Positions 10,356 through 20,749 of a stretch of DNA of 64,000 nt are shown one piece after another. A program made the translations under genes and the position numbers. The notes beneath the pieces were generated by a model. That model saw nothing but the letters and a program-made list of their open reading frames with translations, was not told the DNA's origin and made no database searches. The stretch covers positions 175,376,266 through 175,440,265 of the forward strand of contig OY986435.1 in assembly GCA_963920525.1 (NCBI GenBank), read 5' to 3'. Every line of letters begins with the position of its first letter. Position 1 is the stretch's first letter. The DNA comes from Dichetophora obliterata (taxonomy: Eukaryota; Arthropoda; Insecta; Diptera; Sciomyzidae).

Positions 10356-11996
10356 GATCTATGTAAACGCATGATTAGTTGTTATGTCTTCTGTTGTCCC
10401 TGAGCCCAACCCATATTATGGTGGGTAAATTTTTCTCCCTTTTGGTTTTTTTTGGGACCACTTTTATTCGATATCTTCGAGATATTTCAATGATATTTGG
10501 GTTGGTTCTTAAAATGATTTATTGCGGAGAAAGTGTGAAAAAGCTGTAGTAGCTGAACTCTATTGTTATTGCATCATAAAAAAAGCATTTTTCAAAAATT
10601 CGCAGCCACTGTAATTCTTTTGCTTCCAACAGTGTGAAAAGCCAAAAATATGCTTTTTCCATAAAAATTCTAAAATTTACCTTTAACCCATTTTCTACCA
10701 GTGTTCGAATAATCGAACGTATAATTTGTCCATTTTCAATAACTTTTTAAACTATGAAAGTAAATTTAAGCGGGAAATATTACTTTGCATCATTGGCTAT
10801 TTGAAAATAGTATTCACCATCACCCATCGTAATTTCAAGAGGGTAAGGGGGTGTGGTTGAAAAACCTAGCCAAGAAACTTTTCTTGTAAATATTATTTAA
10901 TATATATGTATAGTTAAAAAAGAAAGTAATGATGAAATGAAAGACAAAACTATCTTTTGCAATAAAAAAAATCAAGACCTCAAAGTTAGTGTTCGATTAA
11001 TCGAACGTTTTCGCTTATCCATTACCATAAAATCCCATACAAATACACTATGTAAAATTTTACCAGCAAAGGACAGTGACTCACCCATTTCTAATGCGTT
11101 AACACGAAAATAGAAATGGGATAAGCGCTAACTTTCGATTAATCGAACATTTTATTTTTTGACATAACGAAAAAAATAGATTGAAATAATTTGATAACGG
11201 ATTTTGAATTAGGGGACCCTAATTACTCTAGGAATATACTTCATATCAAAAAATTCAACAATTTTTGCAGCGCGGTAGAATATGGGTTAAAGCCTTTTTG
11301 TTTATTTTTTCTGCCAGTTTTAAGTGCAGTATTTCAAAGAAAAGTGAAAAATTTCACTCAGGTGAGTTATTTTTTTTATAAAAATCAATAAGAAAGAAAA
11401 TATAATTTAAAAAAAATGAATTAAGTTAGAATTGAACAACGGCTGGGCTAAGAAATGAAAATTTTCCAATTTCTAATTTTTCTAGTTTTTTAAATTTTTT
11501 TTTTATTTCTTAACATACAGACCCTTTTTATGTTTATGATCTTATACGTTAACACACTTCGCCACACCCAAATTCCTTTGAGTTTTCTCTTAGACTTCAG
11601 ATTTTTCCGTCTAACATTAATACAAATTAATGCCGAAAATTTCTAAAAATAAATTTAACGAGTTGTGAAGGTGAGATTAATGGGTTAAGCTGTATGCACT
11701 TCATCCAATGAGGCGGCCCACTGGTTCACTTCGAAATTAGATTCCTTAAAACAATTTTTTTATTTGCAAGTGTTGATAAGTGCAAAGTTTTAAAAAAGTA
11801 TGCAAATACATTTATTAGTGATAGGTAAATTTTTTTTGCCATTTAAAAATTTTTGAAAATTCTGTATGATATTATTAAAAATCCGTAATTTTTCCTTATT
11901 TTGCCACTGTTGTCCGTTTATCTGTGCAAGGCTTAAATATCCGTAGAAATACGTAATTTCCGTGTAGTTGGCTTCCGTTAGTTTCGTGTATTTTGT
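10356..11996. other. Retrotransposon 3' tail and unassigned repeats
   Basis: The first hundred or so bases are probably the 3' UTR of the CR1/Jockey-like element; I see no clear poly(A) or microsatellite end. From about 10683 the DNA contains three GTTCGATTAATCGAAC-type palindromes and an imperfect inverted repeat. The last 300 bp repeat words such as atccgt and resemble the beginning of the insert at 4956. No coding content is supported. Confidence 0.4.
10991..11148. repeat. Inverted repeat ending in GTTCGATTAATCGAAC palindromes
   Basis: A perfect 16-bp palindrome at 10991-11006 begins a left arm of about 35 bp that continues with TTTTCGCTTATCC. The right arm at 11113-11148 is its inverse with a few changes. 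A third, degenerate copy of the palindrome is at 10703-10718. The arrangement resembles an element terminus or a protein-binding array, but no target duplication was found. Confidence 0.55.
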
Positions 11997-12077
11997 TCAG
12001 TTGAAAATCTATTAAATAGCTTAAAATAAAATCAAGATATGTTTTTTTGGCGTTTTACCGCCACACGGGCTTACTAG
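11997..12077 (+). mobile_element. Helitron-like repeat, copy B, right end
   Basis: cagttgaaaatctatt and the rest match 4556-4639 of copy A. The end shows the hairpin GGCG-TTTTAC-CGCC followed by CACGGGCTTACTAG and then T, the canonical Helitron CTRR|T terminus. About 180 bp of copy A sequence is missing between the two parts of copy B, so the event that split it was not a clean insertion. Confidence 0.6.
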
Positions 12078-13444
12078 TTGTATATATTCATCGCACTATT
12101 TTTGGGGTGCATATCTATCTATTTCTTGCGATGAATCTTCATATTTTAAATGTTCTAATAGCTTTCTTTGATATTTCGCTCAAATGTTTTTTCCAAAGTA
12201 AATTCTTACCTTATATTCATTCTTACCTTATAGGCTTAAGGTGTTAAAGTTTATATTTCCTTGAAAATGGCATATTAGTTGTTTTTGCCAGATTTATGTT
12301 CAGCCCCTACTTCTTGTACCTTTTTTTTTTTTGTCACTCTTAGGCCCTTTTCAATTCTCTTACTCTTATAATTAATAGCATTAAAATTAATTGAAAGGTA
12401 CTTACTTTATCATTAGCACAACCCTACAACATTAATCCAGTTTTAGTCGAATACAAAAAGCAAACAAATTAGAAGAAAAAGATGCTAAACAAAGTGCACA
12501 CAGTGCTGTTTCTTTCATATTTAAGGTTTCCAGAAGTATAGTTGTCAATTTATATAGTGCAGTCTCAGTGATCTCTCGTTCTATATGCATGCTCACGGAG
12601 TTGTAAAGGGAATATTTTTAGGACAAAGGGAAAATCCTTGCAGGATTATCTTTTACTTTTTCTAGAGTTTTATGTAAGAAGAATATTATACAGATTGGCC
12701 AAAAGGATTTTTGGAGAAGAGGGTACCTTTTTCCTACTTTCGGAATGGAATTTTCACTTTTGGCCTACTCTATGGAGTTGGTATATAGCCCAGTGAAATT
12801 CTGCCTCTAGCTATTTTCATAAGAAAATTAAGAAGAATATCTATGCCTCTTTGCAGCAGTGCTGGAAAAATTCTATCAACTTTGGTAATGTTCAGGAAAG
12901 TGAGATGTCATTGAGACCCTCAAGTTCATGAGGTAGCAGAGTTATTTCCTTTTGCTTACTTCATCAATTACTTAGTTCTGTTTTATGGAGAAGACTTAAG
13001 CAGTAAGTGCTTTTGGGACAGATATATGCCTTGAATTTGAAGAAAAAGATGCTAAACAAAGTGCAGCCTGTTTACAAAATGCACCAAATTATTCATGTTG
13101 AAATTGCGAAATATTTTTGTTTGACAAAAATCGAAATTTTTATTTTTATTGAATAAGTACGCAGCATCAGCATTGCACGTAAATATCGGTGTATAGTAGT
13201 AAAAAGAACCATTATAGATATTTTTTATGAAAGTCAGAATTCTACTCCCCAAAGCTTGTCCCAGAACTAAAAGTTCCATCTTGGATTTTGAATATGTGAT
13301 AGCTGATGGCAACTTAATCCCAAAGTTGCTCTCTATCATCCTTCATACCGTAAAATGGTAGTAAAAATACTCAGTTTAGAAAAAAATTCATGTTTTAAAA
13401 AACCAAAAAATGATAGATAATGAAAGGTTCCATTATGCATATAT
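12078..13444. other. Unassigned spacer with a 27-bp direct repeat
   Basis: After the Helitron-like end the words ttgtatatatt occur again, perhaps the stub of a third unit. The sequence gaagaaaaagatgctaaa followed by caaagtgca (27 bp in all) occurs exactly at 12472-12498 and 13039-13065, bracketing 540 bp. No coding sequence or RNA gene was recognised. Confidence 0.5.
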
Positions 13445-13606
13445 GTTCAAATATGTATTTTAATTTGGAAAATCGACTGGCAATATGTTAAATTCCTGCT
13501 CTATTGTCCTTGGTACCTAAATTTGGGCTCAACTGCTAAGAATGCAATAGAGTTCAACTTAAGCATAGTGCCAATCGATTTTCCACATCAAAATATATTT
13601 TTGAAC
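13445..13606. mobile_element. Fold-back MITE-like inverted repeat
   Basis: A 38-bp arm at 13445-13482 (beginning gttcaaatatg and ending aatcgactggca) pairs with 13569-13606 at about 85 percent of positions. The loop contains a second, weaker pairing between ctctattg and caatagag. No target duplication was identified. Confidence 0.5.
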
Positions 13607-14147
13607 AAAAATTCAGGTTACACCTTTTAATTTTCTAGCATTTTAAGTGCTTACAACAAAAAATATTAAGTTGAGTTTTTATTAAGTTGAGTTTTTTTTT
13701 GAGTTAAAAGCTGAGTTTTTAGCCCATAAGCTGTTCATGGGCGTCCGCAGGGGAGGGGGGGGGGGTGGGAAAGCACAGTGAAAATTTTGTATATATCTTC
13801 ATATTAAATAAAAAAAGTCGTAAGTTTAAATTAAAAAATTTTAAGAGAGAAGCAAAATGCTTTCTAAATTGTACGGCTTGAGAATTTCATTAATAAAAAC
13901 GTCGTTTTAAGTAGTAGAAGTGTAAAAATTTGCGAAACATGTCTTTTGATAAGGTGCATCATAATCAATCAAAAAGACGATTTTGAATTTTTTGTTACCT
14001 ACGGCTATTTTGATTTCATATGACGATATGTTTATTATGTATATAATATATTTTGAAGAGAATACAAAAATACACTTTTTAGGTAAATTTATAAATAAAT
14101 CTGAGCTAAACCATTCATTTTTAAATAGTATGTTATACCCGTTGCTG

Positions 14148-14347
14148 TAAGGCCGTCTTCATATTACGCGATTGCGTCAACGCTCTCAGGTTTTTTTTCG
14201 CAGAAGCGGCTGAAAAATACTGAATTTTGAATATATTTAAATGCATTCATTTATTTAATATTCAAAATTTTTCAGCCGCGTTTGCGAAAAAAATTTGATA
14301 GTGGTGTTTCAACAGCGATAAAAACGCGTAATATGAACACCGCCTAA
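14148..14347. mobile_element. Palindromic MITE, about 200 bp
   Basis: Outer inverted ends taaggccgtcttcatattac and its right-hand counterpart around cgcgtaatatgaacaccgcc match at most positions. A second inner inverted repeat pairs GCGGCTGAAAAAT with ATTTTTCAGCCGC and extends both ways for about 28 bp. The whole can fold into one long hairpin. It has no coding sequence. The target duplication is not clear. Confidence 0.6.
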
Positions 14348-14524
14348 TAAGTTACGATACCATTTTACAAACACTTTTCAATACGTATTCTTAAATTAAA
14401 ATTTTTTTTTACAAATTTTATTCGTAATTTTCAGCCACGAATAGAATTCGTACAAAAACAAATGTATATTGTACTTTACATTTACGAATGATCCTAATAA
14501 AAAGTTACGAAAAAAAACCTTCTG

Positions 14525-14578
14525 TTCGGCTGTGGTTCGAACCACACTCTGCCAGTAGGCTACGGCCATCTTGCAATC
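14525..14578 (-). other. tRNA-like SINE fragment
   Basis: On the minus strand GATGGCCGTAGCCTACTGG resembles the A-box head of the SINE at 52759 (GGCGACCGTAGCCTAGTGGG), followed at once by a B-box-like TGGTTCGAACCACA. The region between the boxes is shorter than in a tRNA, so this is a deleted SINE head or tRNA-derived fragment. Confidence 0.4.
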
Positions 14579-15423
14579 ACACATTTCCTTATATTCGGTT
14601 ATTGTTTGACAAACCAGTCTGAACGATTTCAGTTGCAAATTTTTTGAACTCAACTAAAACTTCGTACCGTCTACGAATAATGAGTACGGTCAACCTATTA
14701 ATGAATTTTTTAGTAAATACTACGAATGTAATGAAAAAAAATTACGAAGTCTACGAGAAATTGACGAATGTTAAGGAATGATATATCTATCCTTTATTAG
14801 TCGAAGGCCATTCTTCGTAGCAACATATAGCAAGGGTAAATTTATTCAGTAACGAATGTAAATTTTGACGATAAGCCAATTTATGTCTTAAAATCATTGT
14901 AAATGTTTCCAAAAGTTCGGCTTGTTTTTCTATCATTAACATGATCCGATTTGGATACTTTTTTAATTTTTCCTAAACATAATAAAATGACAGACAATCC
15001 TGCAGCATTTAAATTTAAAGCGAAAGAAAAAATTAGAAAATTTAATTAAGTAGGCCAATTTTGGATCAAGGACTAATTTTTGAAAAAATCTTATATCCAT
15101 ATTAAGCATACGGTTTTACATTAGAATTTGTTATAGTCACAAGTTTTTTATGACATATGTAAACGTAAATTGTAGGAAACTCGATTTTAAACAACCATGT
15201 TATGCTTCTTAAAATTCACGTTATTTAGCGGCGCCCACCCAGTTTGAGAATTTTCTGGACTTTTTTTTCGTCACGTGCTTATATTAAACCAAGCCTTGCA
15301 GTCAGGTTATAGAATATGTTAAGAAAATGTATGAAACCCAAAGTAAATCTAATAAACATGTACCTCTTTATTTATTTTTTCATACGATTTGAATTAAAGA
15401 ACAATAAATTTGTTGATTTTATT

Positions 15424-15560
15424 TGATTTAAATACAAATTCTAAATGTTTGATAGTTTAAATCATACTTGATTTTAAATACAAATTCTAGTTGTTTGATT
15501 GTTTAAAATCAAACATTTAAAATCAAAACCATCAAACATTTAGAAATTGTATTTAAATCA
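15424..15560. repeat. Tandem plus inverted 30-45 bp repeat
   Basis: tgatttaaatacaaattcta and following bases occur twice in tandem at 15424 and 15469, and once inverted at 15531-15560. The outer arms pair at 29 of 30 positions. The segment can form a strong hairpin. Confidence 0.65.
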
Positions 15561-16061
15561 TATATAATCAACATAAAAAATAACAAGGTCATTTAGAAAA
15601 AACTTTAAACAATAAATTTTTTAAATCTTTCAGATAATAGCTATGTTTCCGTACTCGATAGTAGGAAATTGCAAGCTGGTAGAACTGATTCATGTTGGAA
15701 AAAGAAATAAGTAGATTGGTGTCAATGCGATAAAAATTCAGTGAAAAATATCTCCCCTAGCATGCGGGGAACATTTCAAGAATAGCGACAAATCAAATTT
15801 TTAATTTTTGCGAATGATATGGATTTTGACCTCCTAAATCCAAATCTAAAAAATTGCAGTCCGCTCGAAATTGGTTTTGGAGTTAAAGGCTTTCAAAGTC
15901 AAAAATGGCCCAATAATTTAGTTTGTTTTTTTTTTAGTTTTCCAACAAAAAAATAAAATTTACTGAATTTATTAGAAAATTACTGAAATGATTTGCATGA
16001 AAAAAAATTAATTGCAATTTTTCAATATTTCGGACATGATACGAGAAAGATTTTTAAACGA

Positions 16062-16075
16062 ACTTTAGATTTAGA
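16062..16075. repeat. Left target-site duplication of the Jockey-like element
   Basis: Identical over 14 bp to 24224-24237. Variable-length duplications of this size are usual for target-primed non-LTR insertion. Confidence 0.75.
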
Positions 16076-16235
16076 GATTCTACTCTGAACGATCGAATAG
16101 CAAACATCGATTTCTGTGCTCTAGAAAAAATTAATTAAAAAATAAAATTAAATTTTTCTCATTTTCTTGAAATATTGAAATCTTGAAATTTGAAGCTTCG
16201 CGACCATCAAGCGTTATTTTTATCAAACTTTTTAA

Positions 16236-17837
16236 ATGGATTTAAACAAAAAAGAACCAGACAAAAATAATTGCAGCTTTGAAAGCGCAAATTTTAATGA
16301 AAATACAATAAGCTCGCAGATGTTTCTTCCGCCTACAAGTACATCCAGTATGACCCAACAGCAAGAAGTTTTTAATTCAAACCCACAAGTGAGTGAAACC
16401 CAACCGCAGCAAATGAATACCACGGACTATATATATGCAACAACGTCACATGTATCTCCAAACACTCAAGAATTAAATAAAGCAATTTCTGTATCTGTTT
16501 CGCTGAATTTAAATTCACCCCAAGACATGGAAACATCAGTGTTTACATTTACTGGCATGGAAACAGTTCCTTCACCAGTCAAACAAAACGAAGGTGAGTT
16601 TTATCCGTACAAGAGAAGAAGACGCAAGGTAGCTTCAAAACCAGCGGAGGCTAATGTAGATGTCTCTAGTTTCCGGTCCAACTTATTCAGCAATAGATTT
16701 GCTTCACTATCTGACCTAATAGAAAGCGACGCACCTAAGACTAGTAAAACATTTAAAAATACTAAAACTGTAATTGGTAAAAGTGGTTCAGGACCTGAAA
16801 ATCCAAAAAGTTTGTGTCCACCAATTTTTTTATATAATGTAAACATAAAAAATTTGGTCGACCAATTAAATCAAAAAAATCCTAAAATCTTTTTTAAAAT
16901 AAGCAACATTGGTAAATTTAAAAGTAAGCTTTATTTAAATGATGCCTCAGCTCACGCTGAAATGATGTCTTTACTGAAAGATAAGAACATCGATTCATAC
17001 TCCTTTACACCTAAGGAGTTCAAATCTGTTAGTTTAGTTTTACGAGGCTTGTACTATAAATCTGAAATAAGTGAAATAAAAGACGCTCTTAACTCAGAAG
17101 TCCCAAATACTGTGCACACAGTTGCTAAGTTCAAAACTCCTTTCTCAATTAAAAATAATGTTGATACTGGACTTTTCATAGTATCCTTGCTTCCCGGAAA
17201 GAAACATAGCGATATATCGTTTATAAAATACCTCTTGAGTCAATCTATAAAGTGGGAAGCACCTAACTTTAAACAAAAGGAAATTCAGTGCAAAAGATGT
17301 CAGCATTGGGGCCACATTGCAAGAAATTGCAATAGGGCTTATACTTGCGTTAAATGTAGTGCTTTTCATGCTCCAGGAGAGTGTTCTTTAAAAAAAAGTG
17401 AAAACTCAGTGCCATACTGTGTTAACTGCGGCCAAACAGGTCACCCTGCCAACTGGAAAGGTTGTCCAGCATATAAATCTTTTGTTATGAACAAAATGAA
17501 ACGTATCTCGGAAGCTCGTGACAAAAAATCTATTGCATCAAATAATTTAAGCCAAGCTTTAAATAAAACCTCAATGGTCTCCAAGGATACAACTTTTGCT
17601 AGTCTTTTTAACCCTCATATGATTAACCTAAATCAACAACAGTCAAAAAAGCAGCGTCCTTTTGTCATAGAAGAATTTTTAAAAATTGCTAAACAAATTT
17701 GTAATCCTGTTGACCCAATTCCTTTGGAAGAAAAAATAGAAAAGTTTATGACCAATTATAAAAATCTTACCGAAAAACAAACTAGGCTAGAATGTTTAAG
17801 CCTTTTATCTCTCGTTGAAAAAACTTATGGTCCATAA
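16236..17837 (+). CDS. ORF1 (gag-like) protein of the Jockey-like element
   Basis: An intact 533-residue frame. The first 120 residues are Ser/Thr/Gln-rich and probably disordered, followed by a basic stretch (YPYKRRRRK) near residue 125. A central RNA-recognition-like region spans roughly 200-330. Three zinc knuckles follow: CKRCQHWGHIARNC at about 352, CVKCSAFHAPGEC at about 371 and CVNCGQTGHPANWKGC at about 394. Such proteins bind the element RNA and carry it to the nucleus. The start ATG follows an AT-rich leader 160 bp from the element's 5' end, consistent with an internal promoter. The stop overlaps ORF2 by 11 bp in another frame. No lesion is visible, unlike ORF2. Confidence 0.88.
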   Translation: MDLNKKEPDKNNCSFESANFNENTISSQMFLPPTSTSSMTQQQEVFNSNPQVSETQPQQMNTTDYIYATTSHVSPNTQELNKAISVSVSLNLNSPQDMETSVFTFTGMETVPSPVKQNEGEFYPYKRRRRKVASKPAEANVDVSSFRSNLFSNRFASLSDLIESDAPKTSKTFKNTKTVIGKSGSGPENPKSLCPPIFLYNVNIKNLVDQLNQKNPKIFFKISNIGKFKSKLYLNDASAHAEMMSLLKDKNIDSYSFTPKEFKSVSLVLRGLYYKSEISEIKDALNSEVPNTVHTVAKFKTPFSIKNNVDTGLFIVSLLPGKKHSDISFIKYLLSQSIKWEAPNFKQKEIQCKRCQHWGHIARNCNRAYTCVKCSAFHAPGECSLKKSENSVPYCVNCGQTGHPANWKGCPAYKSFVMNKMKRISEARDKKSIASNNLSQALNKTSMVSKDTTFASLFNPHMINLNQQQSKKQRPFVIEEFLKIAKQICNPVDPIPLEEKIEKFMTNYKNLTEKQTRLECLSLLSLVEKTYGP

Positions 17838-20740
17838 ATTCTTAAATATTTTAACATTTAATGTAAGATCATTGATTGATACAAGCCGAAAAATTGAACT
17901 TTCAAAGATTTTAAAGCATAATAATATCGATATTGGATTTATTCAAGAAACCCACTTGCCGTCAAATCACTTTGTCAATTTGGATGACTTTAATTTTATA
18001 CGCGATAACAGCTCTCTTGGAGTGGGTATTGCAATCAGAAAAAATTATAAGTTTTCTACTGTAAAAATTCCCGATGATCATTTCCAAATAGTTTTGTTGT
18101 AATAAATTTCTCGTTGAATGGCGAAATAAAAAATTATTTATTTGGTAGTATTTATATTCCATGTAACTTCTCATCATATGGAATTAGCAATGGTCTTACG
18201 AAAATTTGTAATTTTTCAAATAATTTTGATGGCACTTTTATTGGTGGCGATTTGAATGCTAAAAACTGCTCATGGGGAGATGTTATGGATAATTGTAATG
18301 GAAAATCATTATTAGCCTGGCTTCAAAACTTTTCTCTAAATTTTTCGCGTATTTGTGATATCAAACCATCTTATCCAAATGGTGCATCATTTCTAGATCA
18401 TTTTTTAATAAGCACGAACATTGTTGACTTAATTAATCCAAATTTTGAAATTTCAAGTTTTTCATCTTTTTCAGATCATTACCCTTTAAAAATTAAAATA
18501 AATCTTTTAGCTTATGAAATTTTGGTAAGATCTCCTCGAACGTTTTTATCTTATAAGGACACAATTTGGGATAATTTTAGATCTGATTTTGACAATTTTG
18601 TTAGTGATTTTTTTCCTCCTTTTAATCGTAATCTTAGAAATGATGAGATAGACAATTATATAGAACAATTAACTGAATCTATAAACTATGCAACAGAGAT
18701 TCACGTTAAAAAAATTTAGATTAAAAATAAACAGTTTTTAGTATCAGATGAAATACAAAATCTTTTTAATATCAAGCACTCTTGGCAAAAAGAACTTAAA
18801 AGAATGTATCATAATAACTATAATAGAGATAGTTCTGAATATAAATTACTTTCAAAGCAAATACAGTTGCTCAAAATTATTATAAAAGAACAAGTTGAAC
18901 TTGCTCAAGCAAAAGCCTTTAATGAAAAAATTGAACAAATTAAACCGGGTCCGTCTGCTTTTAAGCAAATATATGGTTTTTTGAAGAAAAAAAACAATGC
19001 TTTTTGTAATAAAATAACCGTGAATAATGTAATCATAACAGACGAAGTTGAAATATCTAGACATATGCTAAATCATTTTAATATTGTTTATGAAGAAACC
19101 ATACCCTCAACGTCTGATGGTTCCGGTATAAAAAATACTATATTGTCAAATTTATCGACTTGTGCTGACGCTTTATTTAATTTTAATAGCGAATTTTCTT
19201 CACTAGCCAACAATGATTCATCTCATTTTATCAATAAAGAAGATCTGACTTCATTTATAAAAACGTTAAATTCTAAGAAATCATATGGTCTGGACAAAAT
19301 TTCAAATTTCTTAATAAAGAAATTACCATTTTCTGTTATAAATTTTTTAACTATAATTTTCAACAATTGTATAAATAATGGTTACTTTCCTCTTAAATGG
19401 AAAATTGCAAAAATTTTACCTATCAAAAAAAAAACTGGCTTTTATAATACAGACAATTTCAGACCAATTTTTTTGCTTTCAAATTTCGGTAAACTTTTTG
19501 AAAAAGTTATAAAATCTAAAATGGACTTAAATTTAAATGTTGATTATATTCCAAATTTTCAGTTTGGTTTCAAAAATGGACATTCTACTGTTCACGCACT
19601 TTTGAAATTTCAAAATGATGTAATATGTAATTTGAGGAAAAAACCTGTACGGTTGCAGTTTCATTAGATATAGAAAAGGCATTTGATAATGCTTACCATG
19701 ACGGAATTCTGTTTAAACTAATAAATTTAGGCTTTGATCCCTTTGTTGTAAAAATTTTTCATAGCTTCTTCAGTAACCGAAAATTTTGTGTTCAAATTAA
19801 TGATCAACTTTCTGATATAGGTTCTATAAAAAGTGGTGTATCTCAAGGCTCTATTCTTGCCCCCCATTTGTATAACATCTTTATATCGGATTTCCCACAT
19901 GAATTTAATGGCTCAAGAGGTATTCTCTACGCTGATGACTCTTTACTATACGCACATAACGTTTCTCCGACAATAGCTCTGAGTTCAGTATCAAGTCATC
20001 TTTCTTTGGTGCACAGTTATTATGAAAATTGGGGTATCAAAATTAACACTTCAAAGTCAGTTGCAATTTGTCTTCGTAATGCTAGTGGTAAATGTGCTAA
20101 ATTTGTAGTTCCCGAAAGCAAAAGATTAAGCTTGTCTTTAAACGGAGATTCGATACCTTTTAAGAATAGCTTTAAATATTTAGGCGTTAATTTTAACAAG
20201 TTGTTTAAATTTAATGAGCATTGTAGACTTATTTTAAAAAAAGCTTACAGAATCAAAGGAGTGTTCGCTAAGCTTTTAAATAGTAAATATCTAATGAAGA
20301 AAACGAAGCTTCTTATATATAAAGTTTGTATTCGCCCAGTATTAGTTTATGCATATCCAATTTGGTTCTCTATTTCTCCCACAGTTGCTCATGAAATTGA
20401 AATTCTTGAGCGAAAGATACTTCGATTGTGCATTGATAGGCATTATAAGTCGTATGTAAAAAAATATTCAAATAATTTTGTATATACAGAAGCAAACATA
20501 TATCCTTTTTGTTGCTATGCTTTTACACTGCTTGATAGATTCATAAAAAAATTGGCTTTACATGATAATAATTTGCTTAGAGATGTATATGAACATCAAA
20601 AATTATTTAATTGGTCTAATGTTTACTATATCTCTCCTATAAGTTTTTTAAATGAAAATTATTCTTTGGATTTAGATTTTACTGCACCACTTTTACCAAA
20701 TTTTTATATCAATTCGACTGCAAATACTCACAGAGGCTAG
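17827..20740 (+). pseudogene. ORF2 endonuclease/reverse transcriptase, Jockey-like, broken
   Basis: The likely start ATG at 17827 overlaps the end of ORF1. Endonuclease motifs are FNVRSL, IQETHLPS, GGDLNAKNCSWG and FSDHYPL. RT motifs are KSYGLDKISNFLIKK, FRPIFLLSNFGKLFEKVI, FQFGFKNGHSTVHALL, VSLDIEKAFDNAYHDGI, SGVSQGSILAPHLYN and ILYADDSLLYA. It ends with tag at 20738-20740 without an RNase H domain. It would nick target DNA and copy the element RNA. Lesions are a frameshift with a stop near 18100, an in-frame tag at 18717-18719, and a frameshift near 19640 beside a run of A that splits RT between the HST and DIEKAF blocks. The YADD site itself is intact. Confidence 0.88.
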
Positions 20741-20749
20741 TAACTAATT

